DNA from: Artemia franciscana
Taxonomy: Eukaryota; Arthropoda; Branchiopoda; Anostraca; Artemiidae
NCBI RefSeq assembly: GCF_032884065.1
Contig: NC_088873.1
Location: forward strand, 9,311,702 to 9,375,701
Direction of reading: 5' to 3'
DNA length: 64,000 nt
The translations under genes and the position numbers were made by a program. This document shows, in pieces, positions 1 to 10,744 of the stretch (positions within the stretch are counted from its first letter, which is position 1; every line of letters begins with the position of its first letter). Under the pieces are notes generated by a model that worked only from the letters and a program-made list of their open reading frames with translations, did not search any database and was not told where the DNA came from.

Positions 1-1326
1 CAAATGTGTTTAACATCTTCTCTGGTTCCGGATAGATTTCTTTGTGGAAATGTCACCTCAATTCTAAACCGGGGAAAACTCCCTTCTCAATGTTCATCTT
101 ATCGCCCTATAACCACTACGTGTAACCTGAGTAAAATCCTTGAATATATTTTAATTCCTCATTTAAATGAAAATATAAATTTCGGATCGAATCAATTCGG
201 GTTTCAAGCTGGTATTGGTTGTCAACATGCACACCGTGTTCTTTCTTCCGCCCTTAAGAATAGCATGGCTGAGGGGTCGCCACTTTATATGTGTACTTTG
301 GACCTTTCTAAAGCTTTTGACAATGTAGTTCACAGTCAAGCTTTTTTTTTTCCTTTTTAATAATGGTGTAAATCTTTCAGTCATTTTTCTTCTTCGTTTT
401 TGGTATGAGAATTCTTTTCTCCGAATTAATAAATCTGGATCTCCGTTTGTCCGTTTATGTCGAGGTGTCAAGCAGGGAGGGGTTTTATCACCTAGTATAT
501 TCAAAATGTGCATTTCTGGTATTTTAGATGAAATTAGATCAAATTATTTTATTGGACTCACAGATGTTTCTTATCTTCCTTATGCAGATGACCTTTTACT
601 TTTGTGTAAAAATAAGCAAGGTCTCTCGTTTATGGTCTCAAAAGTTTCATGTCTATTTTCTAATATTGGTCTTTCTCTTAATGTCGAGAAATGTGAATTT
701 CTAGTTTTTAATGGTCCGACTTCCTCTAATGCTCCCTTAGCTTGTCGCGGTTTTTCAATACCCTTTGTTTCCACCTTTCGGTGGTTGGGTATTACTGTTA
801 CGAATTCAATTTCTTGCCTACGGCAGTGCACTGTTCGTGATGTTCAAAAGAAAATTCAAACGGGCTATTCTAAGATAGTTGCTAATCGAGGGAAGTATAA
901 TAGACGTGCACTCGGTAGACTATATGCTACATTTTGTGATCATTCTGTCCTTTATCTTTCTGGTCTTTATCCCCTTCTAAAGAAAAAAGATGTTAATCAG
1001 ATTCGGATTTTTTATTTCAGATATTGTAAATTTTTACTTTATCTCCCCCCTTGGTATAGCAATAGGAAGATAATTCGTAAGTTTGATGTCCCTGATATAA
1101 GTGCAAAGTTGGCCCTTATGTATGGAAGGTTGTCGGAATCAGTTTTTTATCGTTTATCGCCTCATCATCCTTTGGTCCGTCTGTTCGGTTAATCTCATTG
1201 TAGCGTAATGTTTTTTCTATTTGTAGTGTATTTTCTTTTTCTTTTTTTTTTCTTTTTGTTACTCCACAAGTGCCATAACTTGTTATGATGTGGGTTAAAA
1301 ATAAATTATTATTATTATTATTATAG
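1..1326 (+). pseudogene. LINE reverse transcriptase remnant (non-LTR retrotransposon 3' half)
   Basis: Two frames together read as the middle and end of a non-LTR reverse transcriptase. The first (4-360) carries the palm motif A, LDLSKAFDNVVH. The second is open from about 362 to 1192 and carries motif B (GVKQGGVLSPSIF) and the catalytic YADDLLLL motif C near 583-606, followed by a thumb with a RWLGI-type signature. The frame changes inside the poly-T/C run at about 341-357, so one indel disabled it; there is no other lesion in the visible part. The 5' part lies outside the window. After the stop at 1192 come a short 3' UTR and a TTATTA microsatellite (about 1305-1325), typical of LINE tails. 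No RNase H domain follows. I lean towards a CR1/L2-type clade but cannot place it firmly. Confidence 0.85.
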
Positions 1327-3640
1327 TAAATATTTGGCCTTTGAGCATTGATAGAAATTAGTCACTTGTCCCCAATGTCCATTCAAGTGGTTTTCTAGAT
1401 GAACAGATTTTGCCAATTCTTGCTAAGTAAATATAGATAGTGAATATGTCGTTTTTGAGCTTTGTTTGTAATTAGCTACTTGACCCAAACTTCTTGTCCA
1501 GTGGTTTTCTAGATGAACAGATTTTGCAAGCTTTTGTTAAGCCTATATAGATAGTAAACATTTGGCCTTTGAGCATTGATAGGAATTAGTCACGTGTCCC
1601 CAATGTCCATTCAAGTTGTTTTCTAGATAAACAGATTTTGCCAATTCTTGCTAAGTAAATATGGATAGTGAATATGTCGTTTTTGAGCTTTGTTTGTAAT
1701 TAGCTACTTGGCCCAAACTTCTTGTCTAGTGGTTTTCTAGATGAACGGATTTTGCAAGCTTTTGTTAAGCCTATATAGATAGTAAACATTTGGCCTTTGA
1801 GCATTGAAAGGAATTAGTCGCCTGGCCCCAATTTCCACTCGAGTTGTTTTCTAGATGAACAGATTTTGCCAATTCTTGCTAAGTAAATATTAAATAAAAA
1901 AAACTAGTTTTTTAACTGAAAGTAAGGAGCGACATTAAAACTTAAAACGAACAGAAATTACTCCGTATATGAAATGGGTTGTCCCCTCCGCAGTGCCTCG
2001 CTCTTTACGCTAAAGTTTGACTCTTTGCCACAATTCTACTTTTTAAAACAATTAAAAACTTTAGCGTAAAGAGCGTGGGACTGCGGAGGGGACAACCCAT
2101 TTCATATACGGAGTAATTTCTGTTCGTTTTAAGTTTTAATGTCGCTCCTTACTTTCAGTTAAAAAAACTAGTTTTTTTTATTTAATTTCTGAATGTTTTT
2201 GAATTAATGCATGTTTGATTTTGCCTCTCCGCACATAAATTATAGAAATGAAATTAGTATATTAATTTTTTTTTTTTGGCTAAATGGCTTTCTCTTAGTT
2301 TTGATCAGACGATTTTGAGAAATAAGGGGTGGGGAAGGAGGCCTAGCTGCCCTCCAATTTTTCGGTTACTTAAAAAGGCTACTAGAACTTTTAATATTCA
2401 ACGAACGTTTTTATTAGTAAAAAATATACGTAACTTAAGAATTAACTTACGTAACAAACTTTTATATTCTTATATTTTTATTATGTGTACGAGGGGGTTT
2501 GTACCCTCGTTAATACCTCGCTCTTTACACTAAATCGTAAGTTTTGTCCCAATTCTTTAAGAATGACCCCTGAATCAAAAAGGCCGTAGAATAAATAGTT
2601 GAAATCACTAAAAATATTTTAGCATAAAGAGCGAGGTATTTATCTCCTCCTAAATACCTCGCTCTTTATGCTAAAGTATCTTGCTAAGTAAATATAGATA
2701 GTGAATATATCGTTTTTGAGCTTTGTTTGTAATTAGCTACTTGGCCCAAACTTTTTGTCCAGTGGTTTTCTAGATGAACGGATTTGGCAAGCTTTTGTTA
2801 AGCCTATATAGATAGTAAACATTTGGCCTTTGAGCATTGATAGGAATTAGTCACTTGTCCCCAATGTCCATTTAAGTTGTTTTCTAGATGAACAGATTTT
2901 GTCAATTCTCGCTAAGTAAATATAGATAGTGAATATGTCGTTTTTGAGCTTTGTTTGTAATTAGCTACTTGGCCCAAACTTCTTGTCCAGTGGTTTTCTA
3001 GATGAACGAATTTTGCAAGCTCTTCTTAAGACTTTATACATAGTAAATACTTGGCATTTGAGCATTGATAGGAGTTAGCTACTTGGCCCCAATTTCCACT
3101 CGAGTTGTTTTCTAGATGAACTGATTTGGCAAGCTCTTTTTAAGTAAATATAGATATTATATATGTGGTTTTTGAGCATTGGTTGTAATTAGCCACCTGG
3201 CCCAAACTTCTTGTCCAGTGGTTTTCTAGATGAATGGATTTTGCAAGCTCTTGTTAAGACTTTATAGATAGTAAATACTTGGCCTTTGAGCATTGAAAGG
3301 AATTAGTCGCCTGGCCCCAATTTCCATTCAAGTTGTTTTCTAGATGAACAGATTTTGCCAGTTCTTGCTAAATAAATACAGATAGTAAATATGTGGTTTT
3401 TGAGCATTGGCTGTAATTAGCCACCTGGTCCAAACTTTTTGTCCAGTAGTTTTCTGGATGAAGGGATTTCGCAAGCTCTTGTTAAACATTTTTAGATACT
3501 AAATGCTTGGCCTTTGAGCATTGATAGGAATTAGCCACTTGGTCTCAATTTCTATTTGAGATGTTATTCTAGAAGAACAGATTTTGCAAGCTGTTTTTAA
3601 GGATTTATAGATAGTTAATACCTGGCTTTTGAGCATTGAC
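1327..3640. repeat. Tandem satellite, 228-bp period built of two diverged ~114-bp halves
   Basis: The phrase TTTGGCCTTTGAGCATTG recurs at about 1333, 1561, 1789, 2820, 3049 and 3278, a 228-bp step once the inserted element at 1891-2678 is removed. Between these positions lies a related half-unit containing GTTTTTGAGC and CTTGGCCCAAACTTCTTG, so the unit is a dimer of about 114-bp monomers. The phrase TTTTCTAGATGAAC occurs in both halves. Units become more diverged towards the right end (3400-3640). The array directly abuts the LINE tail. No coding potential. Confidence 0.85.
1891..2678 (+). mobile_element. Family A element, copy A1 (right part missing)
   Basis: The element starts with a T/A-rich end (TTAAATAAAAAAAACTAG) and a fold-back whose arms lie at about 1916-2020 and 2053-2160. 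A middle domain (GGCTAAATGGCTTTCTC onward) and a second hairpin at about 2620-2677, built on CCTCGCTCTTTATGCTAAAG, follow. Compared with copies A4 and A7 it lacks the right-hand ~850 bp. It sits inside the 228-bp satellite, and the 17 bases TCTTGCTAAGTAAATAT are present both just before it (1874-1890) and just after it (2679-2695). No protein is encoded. Confidence 0.85.
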
Positions 3641-5076
3641 TTTTTTTCATCTTTGTTTTATTGGAGTATGTTATGCGCATTGGATTTACAGTAGGATTAA
3701 CCTGTCTGATGAAATTTTGAATTGAACAGTTGAAAATGGAGTGCTAAATCAGAATAGAAATTTTTTTCCATTAGTACTTTTTTGTAGGTTTGTTTGAACA
3801 CTTTTGAAAAAAGTGAACTTTAAAAATTAAATTTTAAATGTAATGGGGGGAACTATCATGTCTGATCTCAGCTGAGAAGACTACTTTGCACAATGTAATA
3901 GTCTATTTAGGATTTTAGTTCAGTGTGAGAAATGTGTGCATTAGCTGAAATCTACTGAGAACTCAGACACAAAACTGCCCTTCTTTTCGCTAAGCATTTT
4001 AAGGGCAACATTTGCTGTTATCTGTCATTTTAAGCTAAAGGTGATAATAAACAAAGATTTATTTTGTGATAACAAATTTATATTCATAATAATGCATAAT
4101 CATATAGAATAATTAATACGTTCTTTGTTCATACCAATTTGGTATAAATTCCCTTTTCATAATTCTTATTCCTGGTACAAAATATGCTCCTTTTTTTATT
4201 ATTGTTGGTATTTGAGCATAAACAGACTTTTGAGCTTATCTATCTCTGGACTATTAAAAGAAAAAAGAAGTTTAATTAAACAAATACATGATCTTTAGAA
4301 GCAAGTCTTGCTAAATTTGTTACAAAACTACATAAAACATTGAAAATGTTTCTTCTGTTCTTGTGTGCTATGATTTTCTCCTGAAGCCAAGACAGTTGAA
4401 AGTCTGAGTGATAGGCATGAATGGCATAAGCCTTTTTCAGGAATGTATAAAAATTGTGTTATTTTTCCTTTGTGACTTAGTCTATCATCCATCCTTCATG
4501 GGGCAGAACTAAGGTAGATAGTAATAAAACTTTAGGGATGACCAAGACTTCTGGGAGACTGAGTTTGCTTGGACTCAAAGGCAGACTGAATTTGCTTGGA
4601 CTCAAAGGCAAACAATCGACCTAAGTTTAATAGATTTGTCTGCTTTGAGTCTCAGGCAGACTACTGTGTTTTAGGATTGACACATAACGAATAAGTCCCC
4701 TGGACTTACAGGCGAACAGGGAGACCTATAGTTTTCTAAGTGTTTCGGTAAACATCATGGGCAAACGGTAGGAGAAGCTGTGATTTTCAAATTGCTTTTG
4801 GAGAGGCAAGAACGCATAGAGTGAGGCAGGTTGACCAAATTTTAGAATTGGTACGTGGCCATTAAATTGCCTGAAATTGCAGACAAAGAAGCGTCCAGTA
4901 CAAAGCCTAACGGGGTTTATTTCAAGATTCTTAAAATACCATTAATGCCCATCCAGACGTCACGATTTCCTAAAATGACAACAAGCCATTTCCTAAAATG
5001 CCTGCACTATGTATTGTACTATGCACTATGCACTATGTATAATGTATTTTTTCTTCTAACAACCTTTTCGCCCTAG
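3641..5076. other. Non-coding stretch, probably intron or upstream DNA of the split gene
   Basis: No coding exon is recognisable. A 27-bp direct duplication (GACTGAGTTTGCTTGGACTC and following) lies at about 4558-4612. The last 30 bases before 5077 are pyrimidine-rich and end in CCCTAG, a good splice acceptor for the exon that follows. Confidence 0.5.
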
Positions 5077-5279
5077 CATCAGAAAAGGTTCATAAAGCCA
5101 GAACCAGTATTGAAGAGCAAAAAAGAAGGAGAGATGACCTTATGATGTCTATATCTGAGATTGAGGAAAAAACCATGGGTCTGTCTTCACAAATCAGTGA
5201 TGCTGAGCAGAAACTAAGCTTGTTCAACTGTGAAGTCCAGAGGCTAGAGGATTTGGAAAATCAAATACACCTGAAAAAG
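5077..5279 (+). CDS. Exon of the split gene: coiled-coil segment (first visible exon)
   Basis: The exon is bounded by acceptor CCCTAG (ends 5076) and donor AAG|GTAGTA (5280). Reading from 5079, the peptide begins SEKVHKARTSIEEQKRRRDD and ends LEDLENQIHLKK. It is rich in Glu, Lys, Arg and Leu with heptad-like spacing (MSISEIEEKTMGLSSQISDA), as in a coiled coil. The exon starts with the last two bases of a codon and ends in phase 0, so at least one exon lies upstream. A start at the internal Met (5142) is possible but would waste the well-formed acceptor. The next exon is 7.3 kb away. Confidence 0.75.
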
Positions 5280-5412
5280 GTAGTATATTTAATGGTACTG
5301 AATAAAATGAAAGTTTGTCAAAGAAAATGATATTAAGATCTTAAAGGAGCAGAAATAAATTAAGCCTAAATCAACTGACGAAAGAATGATTAATTTGCAC
5401 TAAAAAATAACG

Positions 5413-5414
<2 letters not shown>

Positions 5415-5487
<73 letters not shown>
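5415..5487. repeat. (TA)n microsatellite, ~73 bp
   Basis: Uninterrupted TA dinucleotide repeat. It borders the Helitron-like remnant at 5488-6720. Confidence 0.95.
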
Positions 5488-5491
<4 letters not shown>

Positions 5492-6139
5492 CGGGAGCTC
5501 CGCAGTTTCGCCGCCAGGCCCCCACACGCGACAGGCTTCTATGTATGGATTCTCATTGTCACTTGTCTTCTAAGCACAGACAATTTGAGCCTTTTATTGG
5601 TGTCATGACATTCAAATGGACTTTAAATTAGAAGTATTGCCTTTGTAAAATTCTGTTTTTTTGTACCTTTCGTTTTTTCCTCAGCTTGTCTTTTGTCATT
5701 ATGAAAGATATATCGCCAAACCTTTGTTTCTTTTAATTGATCAGATAGTGGGACAAAATATTCTTTTTCTTCCAATGATCTATTTACTCCAGGTTTTTGA
5801 ATTTCAGAGGCTTTGATTTTCAAACAAAGGAACCTTTGTTTCTTTTAATTGTTAAGGTGGTGGGACCTTCTTTTGCCTCGGCTTGTGTTTTCTCATTATG
5901 AAAAACATATCGCCGAACCTTTGTTTCTTTTAATTGTTCTGGTGTTGGAACAAAAACTTTTATTTCTACCAACGATTTATTTACTCCAGGTTTTTAATTT
6001 TCAAAGGTATGGTAGGCATTGATGGTCTTATCTATATCAAAATCCAAAACCTAATCATTACGCTATCATTTTCAATTTGTTTGGTTCGTTTTACCTCGGT
6101 TTGTCTTTCGTCATTATGGAATACTTATTGCCGAACCTT

Positions 6140-6205
<66 letters not shown>

Positions 6206-6720
6206 AGTATGGTAGGTATTGATGACCTTATCCGTGTCAAAATACCCAACCCAATCATCATCGCTATCATTTTCAATTTGAAACGTTTTGATTCTCACTG
6301 ACCAGATTGATTTTCATTGACTCTCTCACCTGCTCGTTATCGCACGTCTTCTAACCACGTGTGTCTTTGCTCTTCATTTTCATTTTTAACTTGCTCACAT
6401 GCTCGGTGTCGCATGTCTTCTCGACTCTGTGTCTCTTTGCACTTCATTTTCATTTTTGACACACCGCCGCTGTTCTTCTAACAGCGTGTGTATTTGCTCT
6501 TCATTTTCATTTTTGACATGCACTAATTGTCGTTTTTGCATATCCTCTAACCGCCCTTGTCTTTGCTCTTCATTTCCACTTTTGACTCGTTTTTGGATTT
6601 TGATTACTTCAGAAAATTTAGCAATGGCCTTTGCTTTAGCTGCCCATAAAGGTGTTGTCAATTGATGGTGCAAATTTTCGTTTTTTAAGCCTCCCTAAAG
6701 GCATTATATAGCTGGTTACG
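5488..6720 (-). pseudogene. Decayed Helitron-type N-terminal coding region (tentative)
   Basis: On the minus strand, 6395-6673 encodes tandem charged repeats containing EEQRQGRLEDMQKRQ, then KNENEEQ and EEQRRCVKNENEVQRDTE. They resemble the Arg/Glu-rich repeats with EEQRQ-x-RLE spacing often found at the start of Helitron Rep/helicase proteins in invertebrates. Further down the same strand (about 6000 to 5620) two copies of a ~190-base block encode PGVNRSL...QLKETKV.RY.FHN, separated by stops and frame changes. A run of 60 T interrupts the region. No rolling-circle Rep motif (HUH) is visible, so the assignment is tentative. Confidence 0.45.
6141..6200. repeat. Homopolymer run of 60 T
   Basis: Exactly 60 consecutive T. 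It may be a biological poly-A/T tract or an assembly or sequencing artefact of long-read consensus. Confidence 0.95.
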
Positions 6721-7583
6721 TTCAAACCTGTAGGTCTTATTCACGGATCGAGTTGTTTTCATAAAAAAACAAAAAAAAACTAATGTCAAAATTGTCCGGT
6801 ATTTTACTAGTTTGAATTAAAATATTAGAACTGATACTCAGACACCAATAAATATTTTTACAGTTTACTTACTAACTTTAGCAATTCTGAACTGAACTTT
6901 AAAAAATTCTTTACCTTAAATACTTTAATACCTTAAATACTTTAATAAAATATACCATAAATACTTTCCATTTGTAACGTCGTATGCGCCACAGATACAA
7001 AAACGATACATTCACTCTTGTGGTGGGGGGGGGATACTAATATAATTTAAGGTTTTGTCTTTTTTAAGGTTTTTAAATGGTTCTAACCCCTTGTCAAAAT
7101 CTGTGCATATATTTTTCAATTACCAGTTTTTTGCTTTGTAAGTAATTTAATATAAGCTTCTCCATACATGAAAATCTTCAATTTTTCCACATAAATGTGA
7201 AAAGTGTGACAACGTCATTGCAATACTAATGTGTATAAAAGTGACCTGACTCAAATAAATACTTTTTTAAAACACTGATTGTTTACTAAGCTTCAAACTT
7301 TTAGTTTTCTTTTCTAAGTTTTTTGAATTGTTATAATCCCTTGTTAAAAATATATACAAATATTTTTACAATGACCAGTTTTTTGCTCAGCAGTTTAATG
7401 TAAAATTTTACATGCATGAAAATCATGAGTTTTTAAAAAAATAAAGGTTCTTAACGAATTTTCTCAAAATTATGACCTATCTAAATCGTTTTTTAGGCCA
7501 GAACATCCCAGAATGCCAATTTTCCCGAAAAAATACATACATAAATACATATACAATTATTACTCGTTTATGAAGATAGTATA
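6721..7583. other. Non-coding, degenerate ~290-bp duplication
   Basis: No gene is visible. Two diverged units (about 7040-7200 and 7290-7430) share TAACCCCTTGT-like phrases, ATATATTTTTCAAT-like phrases, ACCAGTTTTTTGCT and CATGAAAATC. This lies within intron 1 of the split gene. Confidence 0.4.
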
Positions 7584-7686
7584 TCTATATATATAAAAAT
7601 AAGTTGTATGTGTGTTATGTCTGTCTGTCCGCATATGACGTCTGAATTATTTCATCATATACCAATTCAAAAACGAATGTATTCAA

Positions 7687-7767
7687 GCCCGAAGTAGCCG
7701 AGTTGGTAACGCGTTATGTTCCAGGTTCTAGGTCCGAGAGGCTGCTGGTTCGAACCTTGGCTAGGTA
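7687..7767 (+). other. tRNA-like module with Pol III A and B boxes (copy 1)
   Basis: TAGCCGAGTTGGTAACGCG matches the tRNA D-arm/A-box pattern, and GGTTCGAACC is a perfect B box at about 7747-7756. The spacing is longer than in a class I tRNA, so a Leu/Ser-type variable arm or a degenerate SINE head fits better. I could not fold a clean anticodon stem, so a functional tRNA is unlikely. It lies about 100 bp inside the Helitron 5' end. Confidence 0.6.
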
Positions 7768-8049
7768 AAAACTGCAAAAAAAAACTAAAAAGAAAAAACT
7801 AAAAACTAAAAAAACTAAAAAAGAGGTAAACACTAAAAAAAAAACTAAAAACTAATAAAAAAAAACTAAAAAAGCTAAAAAACTAAAAAAACTAAAAAAA
7901 CTAAAAAAGGAAAAAAATCTGAAAAATAAAGGAGAAAAACATAAAAATAAGTTTTATGTGTGTTATGTCTGTCTGTCTTTCTATTTGGATATGACGTCTG
8001 AATTATGAATTATTTCATCATATACCAATTCAGAAACGAATGTATTCAA

Positions 8050-8130
8050 GCCCGAAGTAGCTGAGTTGGTAGCGCGTTATGTTCCAGGTTCTAGGTCCGA
8101 GAGGTTGCAGGTTCGAACCTTGGCTTGGTA
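8050..8130 (+). other. tRNA-like module with Pol III A and B boxes (copy 2)
   Basis: Near-identical to the module at 7687-7767 (81 nt each). TAGCTGAGTTGGTAGCGCG is closer to the A-box consensus, and TGCAGGTTCGAACC holds the B box. It was duplicated together with its Helitron 5' flank, about 363 bp downstream of the first copy. Confidence 0.6.
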
Positions 8131-8446
8131 AAAACTACAAAAAAAAACAAAAAAAAAAAAACAAAAAAGCTAAAAAAAAAAATGTAAACACTACAAAAAA
8201 AACTAAAAAGAAAAAAAAACTAAAAAATAATAAAATAACTAAAAAAGCTAAAAAAAACTAAAAAAACTAAAAAAGAAAAAAAAGAAAAAAAAGAAAAAAA
8301 AGAAAAAAGGAAAAACTGAAAAATAAAGGAGAAAAACAAAACTAAAAAAAAATAAAAAAAAAAATAAAAAAAAACTAAAAAGGTGAAAACTACAAAAAAA
8401 AACTAAAAAGAAAAAAGAAAAAAAAAACTAAAAAAAGGTAAAAACC

Positions 8447-8776
8447 ATGACGACCGGGACACAGGAAATAATGACGACGGGGACACAGGGAATGTTCGAT
8501 TAGCAATCACCATCAACAAAGCTCAAGGGCAATCATTAGAATCATGAGGTATAATTAAAAAAACTAAACAAAAGGTGAAAAACTAAAAACTAAAAAAAAA
8601 ATACCAATTCAAAAACGAATGTATATACAGACCGGGACACAGGGAATATAAATGACGACCGGGACACTCAAAGATAAATTACAGACTGGGACACCGGGAC
8701 ACAATTGACGACCGGGACAAAGGGAATATAAATGACGACCGGGACACAGGGAATATAAATGACGACCGGGACACAG
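8447..8776 (+). repeat. Helitron minisatellite, GACGACCGGGACACAGG units
   Basis: Units of GACGACCGGGACACAGGGAA plus a TATAAAT spacer recur several times with variants. The same minisatellite occurs in the Helitron at 31140-31540, which links the two elements. Confidence 0.8.
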
Positions 8777-8779
8777 GTC

Positions 8780-9212
8780 TTAAAGTACCGAGAAAGCTAC
8801 CTGTTGGAACATCAGTCGTTACAGACACCAGAATAAAAGGAGAAAAATGTTTGGGGGAAAGGTAAGGCTTGCATTCTTGGAGAAACAAAAGAAAGCCTTT
8901 CTGTGATCGGAAATATCTGCCATTTTTTGCGCCAAAGCTCAACGTCTTGCATCGAATAGTCTGCGTCAGGTAGAATGTCGTTCTGTAGCTCAAGTAAAGA
9001 CTCCAATTTAATGGTCTTATGATCAACAGGAATGTAAGGATATTGAGATTTGACAAAACATTCTTATGAAGCTCGAAACGTTGTTTCAGTTGTGATATGA
9101 CTTATTCTGGAAAAAGAAACTTGTAAGATGTTATAATGAGCAAGCAGGTCAGGATTGTTTTTATACATAATCCTTTCACCTCTTGCTCTTGGACAAGTTA
9201 TCTGGAGCCCTG
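8780..9212 (-). pseudogene. hAT-type transposase C-terminal remnant
   Basis: Minus-strand frames carry, in order: a segment with R-x5-N-P (ERIMYKNNPDLLAHYN), SQLKQRFELHKNVLSNL, then LQNDILPDADYSMQDVELWR KKW, then PKHFSPFILVSVTTDV with GSFLGTLR. This order matches the C-terminal half of hAT transposases of the ZMYM/52K-repressor type, where L..RF, a W-x-x-KW segment and a final L.V.T...RSFS.L dimerisation motif are usual. At least two frame changes are needed, and the Glu-Arg of the ERSFS motif is not intact, so the gene is dead. I see no terminal inverted repeats around it. Confidence 0.6.
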
Positions 9213-10572
9213 AAATGTTTAAAAAACACAGATTTTTATAAAAAAAATATAAGCGAAACTTAAAACAAACAAAAATTGCAAAATATAAAGAGCTTAAACT
9301 TAAAACAAGCATATATTACAAATTCAAAAGAACAGAAATATTCAAGTAAAACTTAGGAGGATCCGGTGCCTTGAAAGCATTTTTCAAATCTTAATTTTCA
9401 TGTCTTGTCGGCTGACCGCTACAGAGACGAAGGGCCCATAGGCAAATTCACCCAGCAAACTAGCCATCATTGAGAGCTGTCGAGAATTTATGGTTTGTCT
9501 AGTGAGTAGGATGGCAGGATAGGTGTGAAGTTTCTAATGAATGCAAAAGAGCATGTTTCTCTGTTTTAATACCTTGTACCTTGTTGGAGAGTAAAAAAAA
9601 AAAGAGAAAAAAAAAACAGTTAAATTCTCCATAGAGGATTTTGATTTATTCGACGATAATGATACTTTGTTTCTTTACTCATTTGAAAACATAGAAAGCA
9701 ATTTTCTTTTAAAATTTACTCCTAGTCTATTAACCCCCCCCCCCTTGGACAATTCCCCCTCGTGTGGGAATTTTCCCCCTTGGATAATTCCCCTTTCTAA
9801 GGGAATTCCTGCTCCATCCGTGGACAAATCCTCTTTGCAAGGGGATTCCATACCCCCCCCCCCCCGTGGACAAAATCACAACCAGAAATTATAATTCTAT
9901 GTCGTGAAAAGAACCCTGTTATTCCGCCTCCTCTTGTCCCATGTACCCACTAGAGATGCAAGCTACATAGTTTTTAAGTAAATACTTTTATAGTATGGCC
10001 AAGTTAAAATGAGGCTAATCAATCCACAGGTTTGAGCTGATTCTCAATCACAACATTGTAATATAATTAAGGTACACAAATTGAAGTTTCAGTTTAATTT
10101 TATTTAAAATTATTAATTTAACCCCGTTTTTGGCTATCAGGAAGGCCGAAAGTTAGACTATTTACTAACATATGCCGTATGACCTTAGTCTCGTTATTCT
10201 TAGAGATATGGAATATCCACAAACTCGTAGAACGGCTGAGCTAGTTACAATCCAGCTGTCTCTCTGATGTTGTTATCTTTAGTCCTTGGACATCATCTCT
10301 CTCAATCGATGCAACATTTTATTTTGGACTCTCACTCCTTAGACTTTGTGGCGCAAGAATACAACGTAAATATTTTGATAAGGCCGGTCTTCGTTGGAAA
10401 ATTCCCTCTTTGTTGGCTTGAACACTCCAAGTGAGGTGCTTTCTGTTCTTTTTTTCTTCGTATTAAGCTCTTCAAACATCCTGGAATTTTGTTTTTTATG
10501 TGCAGGATTTCTTTGAAAAGCAATTAGACCATTAAATAATTTCGGTTTTTATGCAGGCTTTCTTTAAAAAGA
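9213..10572. other. Non-coding intron 1 DNA with a C/G-rich patch at 9727-9880
   Basis: No gene is visible. The patch at 9727-9880 repeats GGACAATTCCCC-like phrases and two poly-C runs. Similar patches (GGAAAATCCCCC phrases) occur at 36834-37090, 40838-40950 and 63690-63740, so it is a dispersed repeat. Confidence 0.5.
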
Positions 10573-10587
10573 ACCTTTAAGTATCTT

Positions 10588-10729
10588 GTATTGTATTGTA
10601 TCAGATTAACGACGCTTCTTGACTACTAAGGTCCCTGCGTCGGCCGTGCAGTGCATTGCTGCAGCATGATTCGATCTCTGAGTCCCGTATTACCAAGCTA
10701 AGGTCAAACCCACTGCGCCACCACAGGAC
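10588..10729 (-). mobile_element. tRNA-derived SINE with 15-bp target duplication
   Basis: Read on the minus strand it starts GTGGTGGCGCAGTGGGTTTG, whose TGGCGCAGTGG is an A box. A B-box-like AGATCGAATC follows about 45 bases on, and it ends in (ATACA)n. ACCTTTAAGTATCTT (10573-10587) and ACCTTTAATTATCTT (10730-10744) flank it as a direct repeat with one mismatch, the expected target-site duplication of LINE-driven insertion. Confidence 0.8.
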
Positions 10730-10744
10730 ACCTTTAATTATCTT

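Larger units (their letters stand above)
7584..8776 (+). mobile_element. Helitron-derived block with 5' TC terminus (3' end not seen)
   Basis: The left end TCTATATATATAAAAATAAG is the same as the left end of the complete Helitron at 29999. After it come a tRNA-like module, a long A-rich (ACTAAAAA)n tract, a second shortened copy of the 5' region from about 7941 with its own tRNA-like module, and a GACGACCGGGACACAGG minisatellite. A short fragment of the helicase C-terminal region (INKAQGQSLES, about 8506-8545) is embedded. No 3' hairpin or CTAG end is visible before the hAT remnant, so the copy is truncated or rearranged. Confidence 0.7.

Noticed and set aside
2276..2533. Conserved small frame MAKWLSLSF-like in several family A copies (2276, 60214)
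   Set aside because: The frame is not kept in other copies (A4, A7) and its similarity reflects shared repeat DNA, not coding selection.
7687..8130. Functional tRNA genes
   Set aside because: A and B boxes are good, but I could not pair the acceptor and anticodon stems, and both copies lie inside a Helitron.
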